NCBI GenBank assembly: GCA_052148715.1
Contig: JBKQHQ010000121.1
Location: 62,001-126,000 of the forward strand
Origin: JBKQHQ01 sp052148715
GTDB taxonomy: Bacteria; Pseudomonadota; Alphaproteobacteria; Rhizobiales; Xanthobacteraceae
Length of the DNA stretch: 64,000 nucleotides
Reading direction: 5' to 3'
Made by a program: the position numbers and the translations under genes. Each line of letters opens with the position of its first letter. Positions within the stretch are counted from its first letter, which is position 1. Under the pieces are notes generated by a model. It was not told the DNA's origin, did no database searches, and was given only the letters and a program-made list of their open reading frames with translations. Shown here in pieces: positions 1 through 7,484 of this stretch.

Positions 1-2
1 TC

Positions 3-716
3 GACCGCGGCGAGATCGATGCTTCGGGCGCCGAGCGGCCGCGGCAGCGGTACTACCGGGACTTCGCCGCCGAAGACGCGCCCAATCCCTATACCAGCGA
101 CGCCGGCTTCGCCGACTTTGCCGACATGGACGACGTTCTTGCCGACATCATCGGTCGGCAGGGGCGCGCTAATCTGCGCATGCGCGGACCGGACGTTCAT
201 TACCACCTCGATCTCGACTTTCTCGACGCGGTCAACGGCGCTAAGCGTCAGGTGACGCTCCCCGACGGGGCGGTGCTCGAAGTCTCCATTCCGCCCGGCA
301 CGCAAGACGGCCAAGTCCTGCGTCTTCGCGGCAAAGGACGGCCCGGATTGGGCGGCGGCGCGGCGGGCGATGCCTTGGTCGAGATCGCGGTTCGCCCGCA
401 CCCTCTGTTCACGCGCAAGGACCACGATATTCACGTCGAGTTGCCGATCTCGCTGCGCGAGGCTGTGCTCGGAGCAAAGATCAACGTGCCGACGCCGACG
501 GGCAGAGTCACCATGACAGTGCCGAAGTGGGCCAATACCGGGACGGTGCTCCGCCTCAAGGGAAAAGGCGTCCCGCGGCCGTCGGGGGCCGGCGGTGACG
601 AATACGTCACGCTCAAGGTGGTGCTGCCCAACACGCCGGACCCGGAGCTCGAGAAGTTCGTCGCCCAATGGCGGCCGGCCGAAGCCCACAACCCGCGCCA
701 AGCGATGGAGGCCTGA
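3..716 (+). CDS. cbpA: CbpA/DnaJ-type co-chaperone, C-terminal part (5' end outside window)
   Basis: The reading frame is open from the first bases and ends in TGA at 714-716, so the gene begins upstream of the window. What remains is a linker followed by the two beta-rich peptide-binding domains of a DnaJ-family protein, which hand clients to DnaK. The J domain lies outside. No CxxCxGxG zinc-finger repeats occur between linker and C-terminal domains, so this is a class B/CbpA-type Hsp40, not canonical DnaJ. The next gene, one base after the stop, encodes a CbpM-type modulator; cbpA-cbpM pairs are a known arrangement. Confidence 0.86.
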   Translation, partial: DRGEIDASGAERPRQRYYRDFAAEDAPNPYTSDAGFADFADMDDVLADIIGRQGRANLRMRGPDVHYHLDLDFLDAVNGAKRQVTLPDGAVLEVSIPPGTQDGQVLRLRGKGRPGLGGGAAGDALVEIAVRPHPLFTRKDHDIHVELPISLREAVLGAKINVPTPTGRVTMTVPKWANTGTVLRLKGKGVPRPSGAGGDEYVTLKVVLPNTPDPELEKFVAQWRPAEAHNPRQAMEA

Positions 717-717
717 C

Positions 718-1062
718 ATGGAGACCCATGAATTCATCAGGCAAACGCGGCTCGACGTGGAGGTTGTCGAAACCTGGATCGAGGCCGGATGGCTCGCGCC
801 GCGCCAAGAGGCCGAAATGCGGCATTTTTCCGAGATCGATCTGGCCAGAGCCGAGCTGATCCGTGACTTGATCCACGACATGGGCGTCAACGAGGAGGGC
901 GTCACGGTCATCCTCGATCTCGTCGATCAGCTGCATGGTGTACGGCTGGCGCTGCGCGAAATCTTATCGGCAGTCGCTGCGCAACCCGAACCGACCCGGC
1001 GCCGCATCATCGACGATGCGCGCGAGAAGGCAAGCCGGGGCGAGCAGCGGCACACATCGTAA
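718..1062 (+). CDS. cbpM: Chaperone modulator CbpM (MerR-like fold)
   Basis: 114 residues starting METHEF; the ATG lies 1 nt after the stop of the DnaJ-like gene, so translation is probably coupled. The protein has the CbpM/MerR_1-like helix-turn-helix layout (an early EFI..TRLDVEVVETWIEAGWL segment split around residues 4-24, then acidic helices ending in a basic tail). CbpM binds the J domain of CbpA and restrains both its co-chaperone and DNA-binding activity. Length is close to the E. coli protein (about 101 residues). A longer in-frame start inside the upstream gene is rejected because it would overlap conserved DnaJ sequence. Confidence 0.82.
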   Translation: METHEFIRQTRLDVEVVETWIEAGWLAPRQEAEMRHFSEIDLARAELIRDLIHDMGVNEEGVTVILDLVDQLHGVRLALREILSAVAAQPEPTRRRIIDDAREKASRGEQRHTS

Positions 1063-1142
1063 AGTACTTGCCCGTGCCGCGGCAGAAGCAAGCCGCGGGA
1101 CGAGGATCGTAGAGCCAGTCACCCCCACAAATGGAGCTGATC

Positions 1143-1484
1143 ATGACCGTGCAAAAGCTGGAAAAGGGACAATGGCGCTCGTTCTTCGACCGCGTGTCGA
1201 AGGGGCTCGACGGCAAGCAGGCCGAAATCGAGGTCGCCGCGCTCAATCTTGGAGATCAAGTGGAGGCCGAATGGCTGCCGCTTTTCGGCATCGTCTACGA
1301 CCCCAAGAGCGATGTGCTCGAAGTGGCCCTCGATGGTCTCGACCATATGATTCAAAAGCCGAGCGAAATCTATATCGATAGCAGCGGGCAAACCTTGACG
1401 AGCGTCGAAATCGTCGATGCTGAAGGGACCAAGCAGCTCGTCAAGCTGAGGGATCAGCTCATGTTGCCGCCCGCCGGACGCTGA
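1143..1484 (+). CDS. DUF5335 family protein
   Basis: 113 residues starting MTVQKLEKGQW. This ATG is preceded by GGAG 6 nt upstream; another ATG 12 nt earlier (1131) would add MELI. The protein is acidic, with a central EAEWLPLFGIVYDPKSD segment and a C-terminal basic helix, matching the DUF5335 family as I recall it. Members have no established biochemical role; in Rhizobiales they often sit near stress and chaperone genes, which fits the cbpA-cbpM neighbours 80 nt upstream. No membrane segment or signal peptide is present, so it is probably cytoplasmic. Confidence 0.72.
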   Translation: MTVQKLEKGQWRSFFDRVSKGLDGKQAEIEVAALNLGDQVEAEWLPLFGIVYDPKSDVLEVALDGLDHMIQKPSEIYIDSSGQTLTSVEIVDAEGTKQLVKLRDQLMLPPAGR

Positions 1485-1526
1485 TCGGCTCCACTTGTTA
1501 GCATGCTGTCTCTAACATCTCGCGGC

Positions 1527-1628
1527 GTCATTCCGGGGCGCCGCGAAGCGGCGAGCCCGGAACCTATAACCACCGTTCTGTGAGTATAGGTTCCGGGCTC
1601 CCTCGCTGCGCTCGGGCCGCGGAATGAC
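1527..1628. repeat. REP-like palindromic intergenic element
   Basis: About 100 nt bounded by GTCATTCC (1527-1534) and GGAATGAC (1621-1628), with a perfect 16-bp inner inverted repeat (1553-1568 against 1585-1600, arm GAGCCCGGAACCTATA). It folds into a long hairpin between the DUF5335 gene and the convergent ThDP-enzyme gene. Elements with this boundary sequence are common between genes in Bradyrhizobiaceae. It could also end transcription from both sides. Confidence 0.8.
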
Positions 1629-1654
1629 CCCGCGCGAAATCAAGTGCCACAGTT

Positions 1655-3337
1655 CTAGGGCTCGCTCACGGCAAGGGGAGCAAGTGCGTCCATATCGGTG
1701 ACGACGTCGATGACCACCGCCCGGTCGGCGGCGAAGGCGGCCTTCAGGGCCGCCGGGAGCTCGCTTGCATGGTCGACCCGGATGCCCACCGCGCCCATGT
1801 CCTCGGCGAGACGGGCAAAATTCGTCCGGCTGAAGGTCCAGAGCCTGCGCCCCTCCTCCGTTTGCTGACCGCCATAAACCCGATCGAATCCACGTTTCGA
1901 CTGATTGCCGCCGCTATTGTTGTTGACGACGGTGACGGTCTTGATGTTCCAACGCACCGCGGTCTCGACCTCACCAATGTGATACCAAAACCCGGCATCG
2001 CCCGTGAACACCAGGACCGGACGCTCGGGGCTTGCGCATTTCGCGCCGAGTCCGGCCGGAAATGCCCAGCCGAGATGGCCGGCGCTGCGGATGTAGCTCT
2101 GGCTCGGTCCGCGCACATTGAACATGCCGCCCATCCACATGCCCGCGTGTCCGGTATCGACCACGACGATGGCATCATCCGGCACGTGTCGCGTAAGCTC
2201 GCGGCAGAGGCGTTCGGGCCGGATCGGCACGGCATTCGATTCCAGGGCCGGCAAGTATTTGTCGGTCCATTCGCGGCAGATCGAACGCGCTTGATCGACC
2301 CATTCTTGGCGCGATTCCGCGCTCGCCGGATCCGCTTGTTGGCGCATGCAGGCGAGCGTCCACTTGGCATCGCCGAGCAAGGCTACCTGGAGCGGATAGT
2401 TGCGGCCCAAAGCCTCCGGATCGATATCGATTTGGATCGCCGGCACGCCGATCTTCGGCACCGACCAGAAGTGCGTTGTCATTCCACCGGTCTCGGTGCC
2501 GACGAAGCAGACGAGATCGGCATTCGCGACCACCCGGTTGGCGCTTTCGCGCGAATAGGATCCCACCACGCCGACCGAGAGCGGGTGCGATCCCGGTACC
2601 GTGTCCTTGCCGTTGAGCGAGGTCGCAACCGGAATGGCCAAGGCCTCGGCAAGCGCGACGAGCTCCGCCCCCGCGCCCGACAGACGCACGCCTCCGCCCG
2701 CGACAATGACCGGGCGCTGGGCTCTTTGCAGCAGATCGAGCGCCGCCTGCACCTGCTGCATGTCGGGAGCGGGACGGAACGGCGGCACGCTCGCAAACTG
2801 CCGCTCGCACAGCGGCTCGAGCTCCCCTTGCTCCTGATCGATTTGGCCCTCGTTGCCGCGAAACTGCAGATGAACCGGGCCGGGCGAACCCGACACCGCG
2901 ACCCGAAACGCCTGGCGAATCATGTCGGGGATCCGCTCCACGGCGTCGACGGTCGCATTGAACTTGGTCACCGGCTCGAAGGCCGGAACATCATCGACCT
3001 CCTGGTAGACCTTTCTGAACTTGGTCTTCGGGTCGCGTCCGCCGGTGAACGCCAACACCGGGGAATGCGCCAGATAGGCGTCACGCAGGCCGGCGGCGAG
3101 GTTCAGCGCGCCGATGACCTGCGCCATGCAAATCCCCGGCCTGCCGGAAGCGCGCGCGTAGCCGTCAGCCATGTAGGCGGCGGACTTCTCGCCGTGCGTG
3201 TGAATGCGTTTGATCCCGGTGCGCCGTTCCATTTCGGCAAAAGTCTGCCGCAGCACCGCCGGCACCATGAACACATGCGTCACGCCATAGCCCTGCAACA
3301 TATCCGCCAGGCACTCCGCGCCTGTCATTCTCGGCAT
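1655..3337 (-). CDS. Thiamine-diphosphate-dependent enzyme, acetolactate-synthase-like
   Basis: 560 residues with the three-domain layout of the ThDP superfamily: N-terminal PYR domain with the catalytic glutamate E50 (HGEKSAAYMADGYAR), central TH3-like domain (about 195-340), and C-terminal PP domain with the ThDP/Mg motif GDAGFWYHIGE (446-456) closed by NNN at 472-474. The canonical GDG is GDA here, which occurs in some members. Substrate cannot be assigned; acetolactate synthase, oxalyl-CoA decarboxylase-like and benzoylformate decarboxylase-like activities are all possible. It lies 118 nt downstream of the cyclase-family gene on the same strand, so a catabolic decarboxylase or ligase is more likely than branched-chain amino acid synthesis. 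Confidence 0.85.
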   Translation of the reverse strand: MPRMTGAECLADMLQGYGVTHVFMVPAVLRQTFAEMERRTGIKRIHTHGEKSAAYMADGYARASGRPGICMAQVIGALNLAAGLRDAYLAHSPVLAFTGGRDPKTKFRKVYQEVDDVPAFEPVTKFNATVDAVERIPDMIRQAFRVAVSGSPGPVHLQFRGNEGQIDQEQGELEPLCERQFASVPPFRPAPDMQQVQAALDLLQRAQRPVIVAGGGVRLSGAGAELVALAEALAIPVATSLNGKDTVPGSHPLSVGVVGSYSRESANRVVANADLVCFVGTETGGMTTHFWSVPKIGVPAIQIDIDPEALGRNYPLQVALLGDAKWTLACMRQQADPASAESRQEWVDQARSICREWTDKYLPALESNAVPIRPERLCRELTRHVPDDAIVVVDTGHAGMWMGGMFNVRGPSQSYIRSAGHLGWAFPAGLGAKCASPERPVLVFTGDAGFWYHIGEVETAVRWNIKTVTVVNNNSGGNQSKRGFDRVYGGQQTEEGRRLWTFSRTNFARLAEDMGAVGIRVDHASELPAALKAAFAADRAVVIDVVTDMDALAPLAVSEP

Positions 3338-3455
3338 GGCAAAATCTCCTGACTTCGGATAAGCTGCAGACCATTGATCGCGTGACCATCAGTGCTGCGG
3401 CCGCTCGCCCAGTCGTATCACTGGATGCTCCGCTGGCGAGACGACTGACATCGCG

Positions 3456-4427
3456 TCACTTGATCGCCAGCGGATTGGTCGGCGAGCCGACCGCTCCAGT
3501 AATCGGAATGGCCGGCGCGACGAACATGAACTCATACACGCGATCTTGCGCGCAGTCTTTGCTCAAAACCGCAAGGTAGAAGATCTCCCCCATGGTGAGG
3601 CCCATGATCGGGATGGTGATCCAGTGCCAAGGCTGGTTGATGCCGGGCTCCGATTCGTTGGGCCGCACCTCGCAGCCCCAGGTGTCGCTGGCGATCGCGG
3701 CAATCTGATTTCGTTGAATCCATTCCAGCGTCTCGAACGAAAAGCCGGGTGCATCGCCGCCCGGATAACCGTCCCAGCTGCCGGCTTCAAGCTTCGCTTC
3801 CATCTGGCCGGTACGAACGATCACATAATCGCCGCGCTTGACCTTGATGCCGTGGGCGGAGGCGGTGCGGTCGAGATCTTCGCCGGTGATGGCGTATCCA
3901 TCGTCGAGTGCGGTGCCGCCCTTGACCCGCGCCACATCCAGGAACACGCCGCGCCCGACCATCTTCTCTTTGGTTTTTTCGATGCCGCACCGCTGCGCGC
4001 CGAACGACGTCACTTCGCGACAATCGTAGCCGTTCCACATGGAATTTTCATAGAACACATGCCCGAGCCCATCCCATTGGGTCCCGCTTTGCAACGGCAT
4101 CACCACGAGATCGTCGGCCGCGCGGATACCGCGCTTGTCGAGCACGCCCGAATAGGCATCGGTGCCGGTACGCAGCATGACGTGCAGTGGATTGATGCGA
4201 CCGAGCGAAGGATATTTGCTCTTCGCCCCTTGCGGCCCGTGCTGATCGAAATTGAGCGCCAGCGAAATCACCTTGCCCTTTTTCACGAGCTGCGCTGCCG
4301 CGACGATGTCCTCCGGACGCGTATAGTTCAACGTGCCGATCTCGTCGTCCGGGCCCCACTTTCCCCAATTCTTGTATTTCTCGGCCGCCTCGCGAAGGTC
4401 GTCCCTGGTGAGTTTGCGCGCTGGCAT
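3456..4427 (-). CDS. Cyclase-family metal-dependent hydrolase (COG1878)
   Basis: 323 residues from MPARKLTRDDL. The frame stays open another 102 codons upstream, but that extension is low-complexity and runs into the divergent promoter region, so the inner ATG is preferred. The family motif is SGTQWDGLGH at 114-123; here Q replaces the first metal-binding histidine of the usual HxGTHxDxPxH, a variant found in the longer cyclase subfamily. D119 and H123 are kept. Relatives include kynurenine formamidase and isatin hydrolase, but this longer subfamily is largely uncharacterised. It is divergent from the Bug-type receptor and upstream of the ThDP enzyme, suggesting a shared catabolic pathway. 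Confidence 0.84.
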   Translation of the reverse strand: MPARKLTRDDLREAAEKYKNWGKWGPDDEIGTLNYTRPEDIVAAAQLVKKGKVISLALNFDQHGPQGAKSKYPSLGRINPLHVMLRTGTDAYSGVLDKRGIRAADDLVVMPLQSGTQWDGLGHVFYENSMWNGYDCREVTSFGAQRCGIEKTKEKMVGRGVFLDVARVKGGTALDDGYAITGEDLDRTASAHGIKVKRGDYVIVRTGQMEAKLEAGSWDGYPGGDAPGFSFETLEWIQRNQIAAIASDTWGCEVRPNESEPGINQPWHWITIPIMGLTMGEIFYLAVLSKDCAQDRVYEFMFVAPAIPITGAVGSPTNPLAIK

Positions 4428-4653
4428 GAATGGTCCCTTTGCCGACGGAGATGTTGGTGTCAAGCAGGGCAGCGAACCGTCTGCATGATCGGCTTGCCCG
4501 GACCCCTTCTTCTTAGCTCGAAAAAGGTGCTTGGCAAATTGCCCGATCGAGTTGCGAAGGACGCTGGCACTTGCGGACCGAGATGATAGCATCGCCGCCG
4601 CCGTGATGGCCGGCAAACACGACAGGCCTCGGGAAGTCAAGAGGAGATCATCA

Positions 4654-5628
4654 ATGACCCGGTTGCTTCGCATCGGCGCGTGCATCATCGCAGTTCTCTT
4701 CGCCGGCGGCGGCAAGGCGCAAGATGCGGCCACCTACCCCAATCATGCGGTCAAAGTGATCGTGCCCTTCGCACCGGCCGGCCCGACCGACGTCATCGCC
4801 CGCTTGTTGGCGCAAAGGCTGTCGGAGCGGTTGCGACAGCAATTCTACGTCGAGAACCACGCGGGCGCAGGCGGCAATCTCGGCATGGGCATGGCCGCCC
4901 GCGAGCCGGCCGATGGTTACAGCATTCTCGTGGTCAGCTCGAGCTTTGTCGTCAATCCGAGCCTTTATGCCAAGATCCCCTACGATCCTTACAAGGACTT
5001 CGCGCCGGTGACCTTGGCCGCCGCGTCGCCCAACATTCTTGTGGTGCATCCAAGCCTGCCGGCGAAGAGCGTCAAGGAGCTGATCGAGCTCGTGCGCGGC
5101 AACCCCGGCAAGTACAACTACGCCATGCCCGGCGCCGGAACCACGCCGCATCTGGGCGGCGAACTGTTCAAGCTGTCGCTCAAGCTCGATCTCGTCACGG
5201 TCCCCTTCAGTGGAGCGGGACCGGCGATTCAATCAACCGCAGCCGGCCACACGCCGATCGCCTTCACGGCGCTGCCACCCGCCGCCCCCTTGGTGCAGGC
5301 CGGCCAATTGCGCGCGCTGGCGGTCACGAGCGCCAAGCGCTCGCCGGCGCTCCCGGACGTTGTCACGATGGCAGAGGCCGGCGTGCCGGGCCAGGAGGCG
5401 GACACCTTGCAGGGCGTGCTCGTGCCGGCGGGAACGCCGCAGGCGGTCATCGACAAGCTCAATGGTGAAATCGTCAAGATCATGGCCATGCCGGAGGTGA
5501 AAAAGCAGCTCGATCAGCTCGGCTTCGATCCGGTCGCCGATACGCCCGCCGAATTCGCGGCGCGCATCAAAGAGGAGATCGGGCGCTGGGCCAAGGTGAT
5601 CAACGACGCCCATATCGAAAAGCAATAG
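4654..5628 (+). CDS. Tripartite tricarboxylate transporter substrate-binding protein (Bug family)
   Basis: 324 residues from MTRLLRIG, with a strong Shine-Dalgarno (AAGAGGAG) 8 nt upstream. A signal peptide (hydrophobic core about 6-18, cut after GGKAQ or nearby) precedes the Bug/TctC fold: YPNHAVKVIVPFAPAGPTDV, then the ENHAGAGGNLG loop that contacts carboxylated ligands, and VAVTSAKRSPALPD in lobe 2. It is a periplasmic receptor for an organic acid or similar ligand. No TctA/TctB membrane genes are adjacent, as is common for Bug proteins. The following enolase-superfamily gene starts 13 nt after its stop, so the two are probably co-transcribed and the ligand may be a hydroxy acid such as tartrate. 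Confidence 0.9.
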   Translation: MTRLLRIGACIIAVLFAGGGKAQDAATYPNHAVKVIVPFAPAGPTDVIARLLAQRLSERLRQQFYVENHAGAGGNLGMGMAAREPADGYSILVVSSSFVVNPSLYAKIPYDPYKDFAPVTLAAASPNILVVHPSLPAKSVKELIELVRGNPGKYNYAMPGAGTTPHLGGELFKLSLKLDLVTVPFSGAGPAIQSTAAGHTPIAFTALPPAAPLVQAGQLRALAVTSAKRSPALPDVVTMAEAGVPGQEADTLQGVLVPAGTPQAVIDKLNGEIVKIMAMPEVKKQLDQLGFDPVADTPAEFAARIKEEIGRWAKVINDAHIEKQ

Positions 5629-5641
5629 CCGACCCCGCCGC

Positions 5642-6808
5642 ATGCGCATCGTTGATATCCGCGAGACGGCCGTACCGCTGCGGTCACAGCTCGCGAATTC
5701 AAGCTTCGATTTTTCCGAGATGACGACCTCGGTGGTGGCAGTGATGACCGATGTGGTCCGCGACGGCGCACCGGTCACCGGCTTCGCTTTCAATTCGACC
5801 GGCCGCTACGCTTGCGGCGCGCAGATGCGGGCGCGCTTCATCCCACGCGTCCTGCGCGCCGAGCCGCGCGCGCTACTCAATGAACGCGGCGACAACTTCG
5901 ATGCGGCAAAGATTCTGCGCTGTATGCTGCAACGGGAGAAGGCCGGCGGCCACAGCGAACGCTCGATCGGCATCGGCACCATCGAGGTCGCCGTGTGGGA
6001 CGCCATCGCCAAGATCGAAGGCAAGCCCTTGCATGCCGTGCTTGCCGAGCGTTTCGACGGCGGCACGGTCGGGAGCCGGGTATTTTGTTATGTCGGCGGG
6101 GGTTGGTATTGGCCCGGCCAGACCATCGCCGATTTGCAGGACGAGATGCGCCGCCATTTGGACGGCGGCTACACCATGGTCAAAATGAAAATCGGCGGGC
6201 TGCCGCTCGATGACGACGTGCGGCGAATTGAAGCGGTGCTCGACGTCGTCGGCGCGCCCGATCGATTGGCCGTCGACGCCAATTGCAAATTTGATCGCGC
6301 CGACGCACTGGCCTACGCGCAAAGACTTGCGCCGTATCGATTGCGCTGGTTCGAGGAACCGTGCGACCCCCTCGCCTTCTCGCTACTGGCCGAGCTGGCG
6401 CAGGCCTATGCGGCGCCGCTCGCAGCCGGCGAGAATCTCTATTCGCTGCAGGACGTCGACAATCTCGTGCGCTTCGGCGGCTTGCGCGCCGATCGGGACA
6501 TCGTCCAGGTCGATCCGCCGCAGGCCTACGGGATCTGGCAATACGCGCAAACGCTCGCAATGCTGGAGCGTCATGGCTTTGGCCGCGGCTCGCTGTTCCC
6601 ACATGGCGGCAACCAGATGTCGCTCGCCATTGCGGGCGGCTTCGGGCTCGGCGGGGCGGAATCCTATCCCGGCGTGTTCGGCGATTTCGGCGGTTTTGCC
6701 GACGATGCGCGAATCGATGGCGGTTTCATCAAGCTCTCCGATCGCCCCGGGATCGGGTTTGAGGGCCAGTCGCGGCTCTACCGGATCATGCGTGAGCTTG
6801 CGGTGTAG
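5642..6808 (+). CDS. tarD: Enolase-superfamily dehydratase, D-tartrate dehydratase-like
   Basis: 388 residues, the same length class as Bradyrhizobium D-tartrate dehydratase, to which it looks closely related along its whole length (compare MTTSVVAVMTDVVRDG, GIGTIEVAVWDAIAKIEGKP, PHGGNQMSLAIAGG). All active-site residues of that enzyme have counterparts: K181 and K183 in KMKIGG, metal ligands D212, E238 or E239 (FEEP) and E264 (AGENL), and H321. The expected reaction is D-tartrate to oxaloacetate and water. Position 13 nt after a Bug-family receptor supports uptake and dehydration of a sugar diacid. A different acid-sugar substrate is possible, since specificity in this group changes with few residues. 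Confidence 0.84.
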   Translation: MRIVDIRETAVPLRSQLANSSFDFSEMTTSVVAVMTDVVRDGAPVTGFAFNSTGRYACGAQMRARFIPRVLRAEPRALLNERGDNFDAAKILRCMLQREKAGGHSERSIGIGTIEVAVWDAIAKIEGKPLHAVLAERFDGGTVGSRVFCYVGGGWYWPGQTIADLQDEMRRHLDGGYTMVKMKIGGLPLDDDVRRIEAVLDVVGAPDRLAVDANCKFDRADALAYAQRLAPYRLRWFEEPCDPLAFSLLAELAQAYAAPLAAGENLYSLQDVDNLVRFGGLRADRDIVQVDPPQAYGIWQYAQTLAMLERHGFGRGSLFPHGGNQMSLAIAGGFGLGGAESYPGVFGDFGGFADDARIDGGFIKLSDRPGIGFEGQSRLYRIMRELAV

Positions 6809-6861
6809 GCCAGGCGGCTCTGTCGCCAAACAAATTCTTGCGCAGAAGTGAAAGACGCTAG

Positions 6862-6988
6862 AGCATGATCCCGAAAAAAGCCTGCCCTCGGGCTTGACCC
6901 GAGGGTGGGAACCGGTTTTCGGAAAAGATCATGCTTCAAGAATAAGATAGAGCGCGATGACGACTCGAAGAAAAGTCATCGCGCGCTA
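6862..6988. repeat. Composite inverted-repeat element, copy A
   Basis: Two modules. The first (6862-6935) has arms AGCATGATC and GATCATGCT enclosing a smaller hairpin (CCCTCGGG/CCCGAGGG). The second (6924-6988) holds a perfect 10-bp hairpin GCGCGATGAC/GTCATCGCGC (6952-6961 with 6975-6984). The second module recurs nearly identically at 45983-46048. The CTAG at its right end supplies the stop codon of the response regulator gene on the minus strand. Confidence 0.8.
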
Positions 6989-7378
6989 GCCGTAGGCTTG
7001 CAGCGCGCCCATCGAACGCCTGACCGCCTTCAGGAGCTCGTTGGGGCGAAATGGCTTGTGCAGTGTAAGATCGGCCCCGGTCAGAGCCGCTGACGAGAGT
7101 GAATCGGCCGAGGAGTCGGCGGAACTCGCCAGCACGCCCGAGATAGCAATAATCGGAACGCGTGGAATTCGCTCGCGAATCGCTCTAATTGTATCGACCC
7201 CAGTCATTCCGGGCATAAACAGATCGACGATCACGAGATCGGGCGTGTTCGCTTGCGCCGTCAGTATCCCGTTGTTGCCATCGCTGGCAACAACCACGTC
7301 GAACCCTTCCGCCTGCAACAGCAGCTGCATCGCTCCGCGCACCGCATGGTCGTCATCGATAACGAGAATCTGCGCCAT
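6986..7378 (-). CDS. Single-domain response regulator (CheY-like receiver)
   Basis: 130 residues from MAQILVIDDD; a TTG 18 nt upstream could extend it by six. The whole protein is a receiver domain: acidic pocket DDD at 8-10, phosphoacceptor D52 (VIVDLFMPG) and the conserved lysine in LHKPF near the end. There is an unusually serine-rich insert (SGVLASSADSSADSLSS) after beta-4. No output domain is present. It is downstream of the hybrid kinase gene (107 nt gap, same strand), so a phosphorelay in which this protein accepts phosphate from that kinase is likely. The TAG stop falls inside a dispersed repeat. Confidence 0.88.
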   Translation of the reverse strand: MAQILVIDDDHAVRGAMQLLLQAEGFDVVVASDGNNGILTAQANTPDLVIVDLFMPGMTGVDTIRAIRERIPRVPIIAISGVLASSADSSADSLSSAALTGADLTLHKPFRPNELLKAVRRSMGALQAYG

Positions 7379-7484
7379 GTGAACTCGCCCAAGCAACCCA
7401 ACGAATCACTGAAGTCCCATTTGAGCACAACCATACCCCAAATCAGTGGTAATGATGTACATACTCGATTCTGTACCTAATTGA

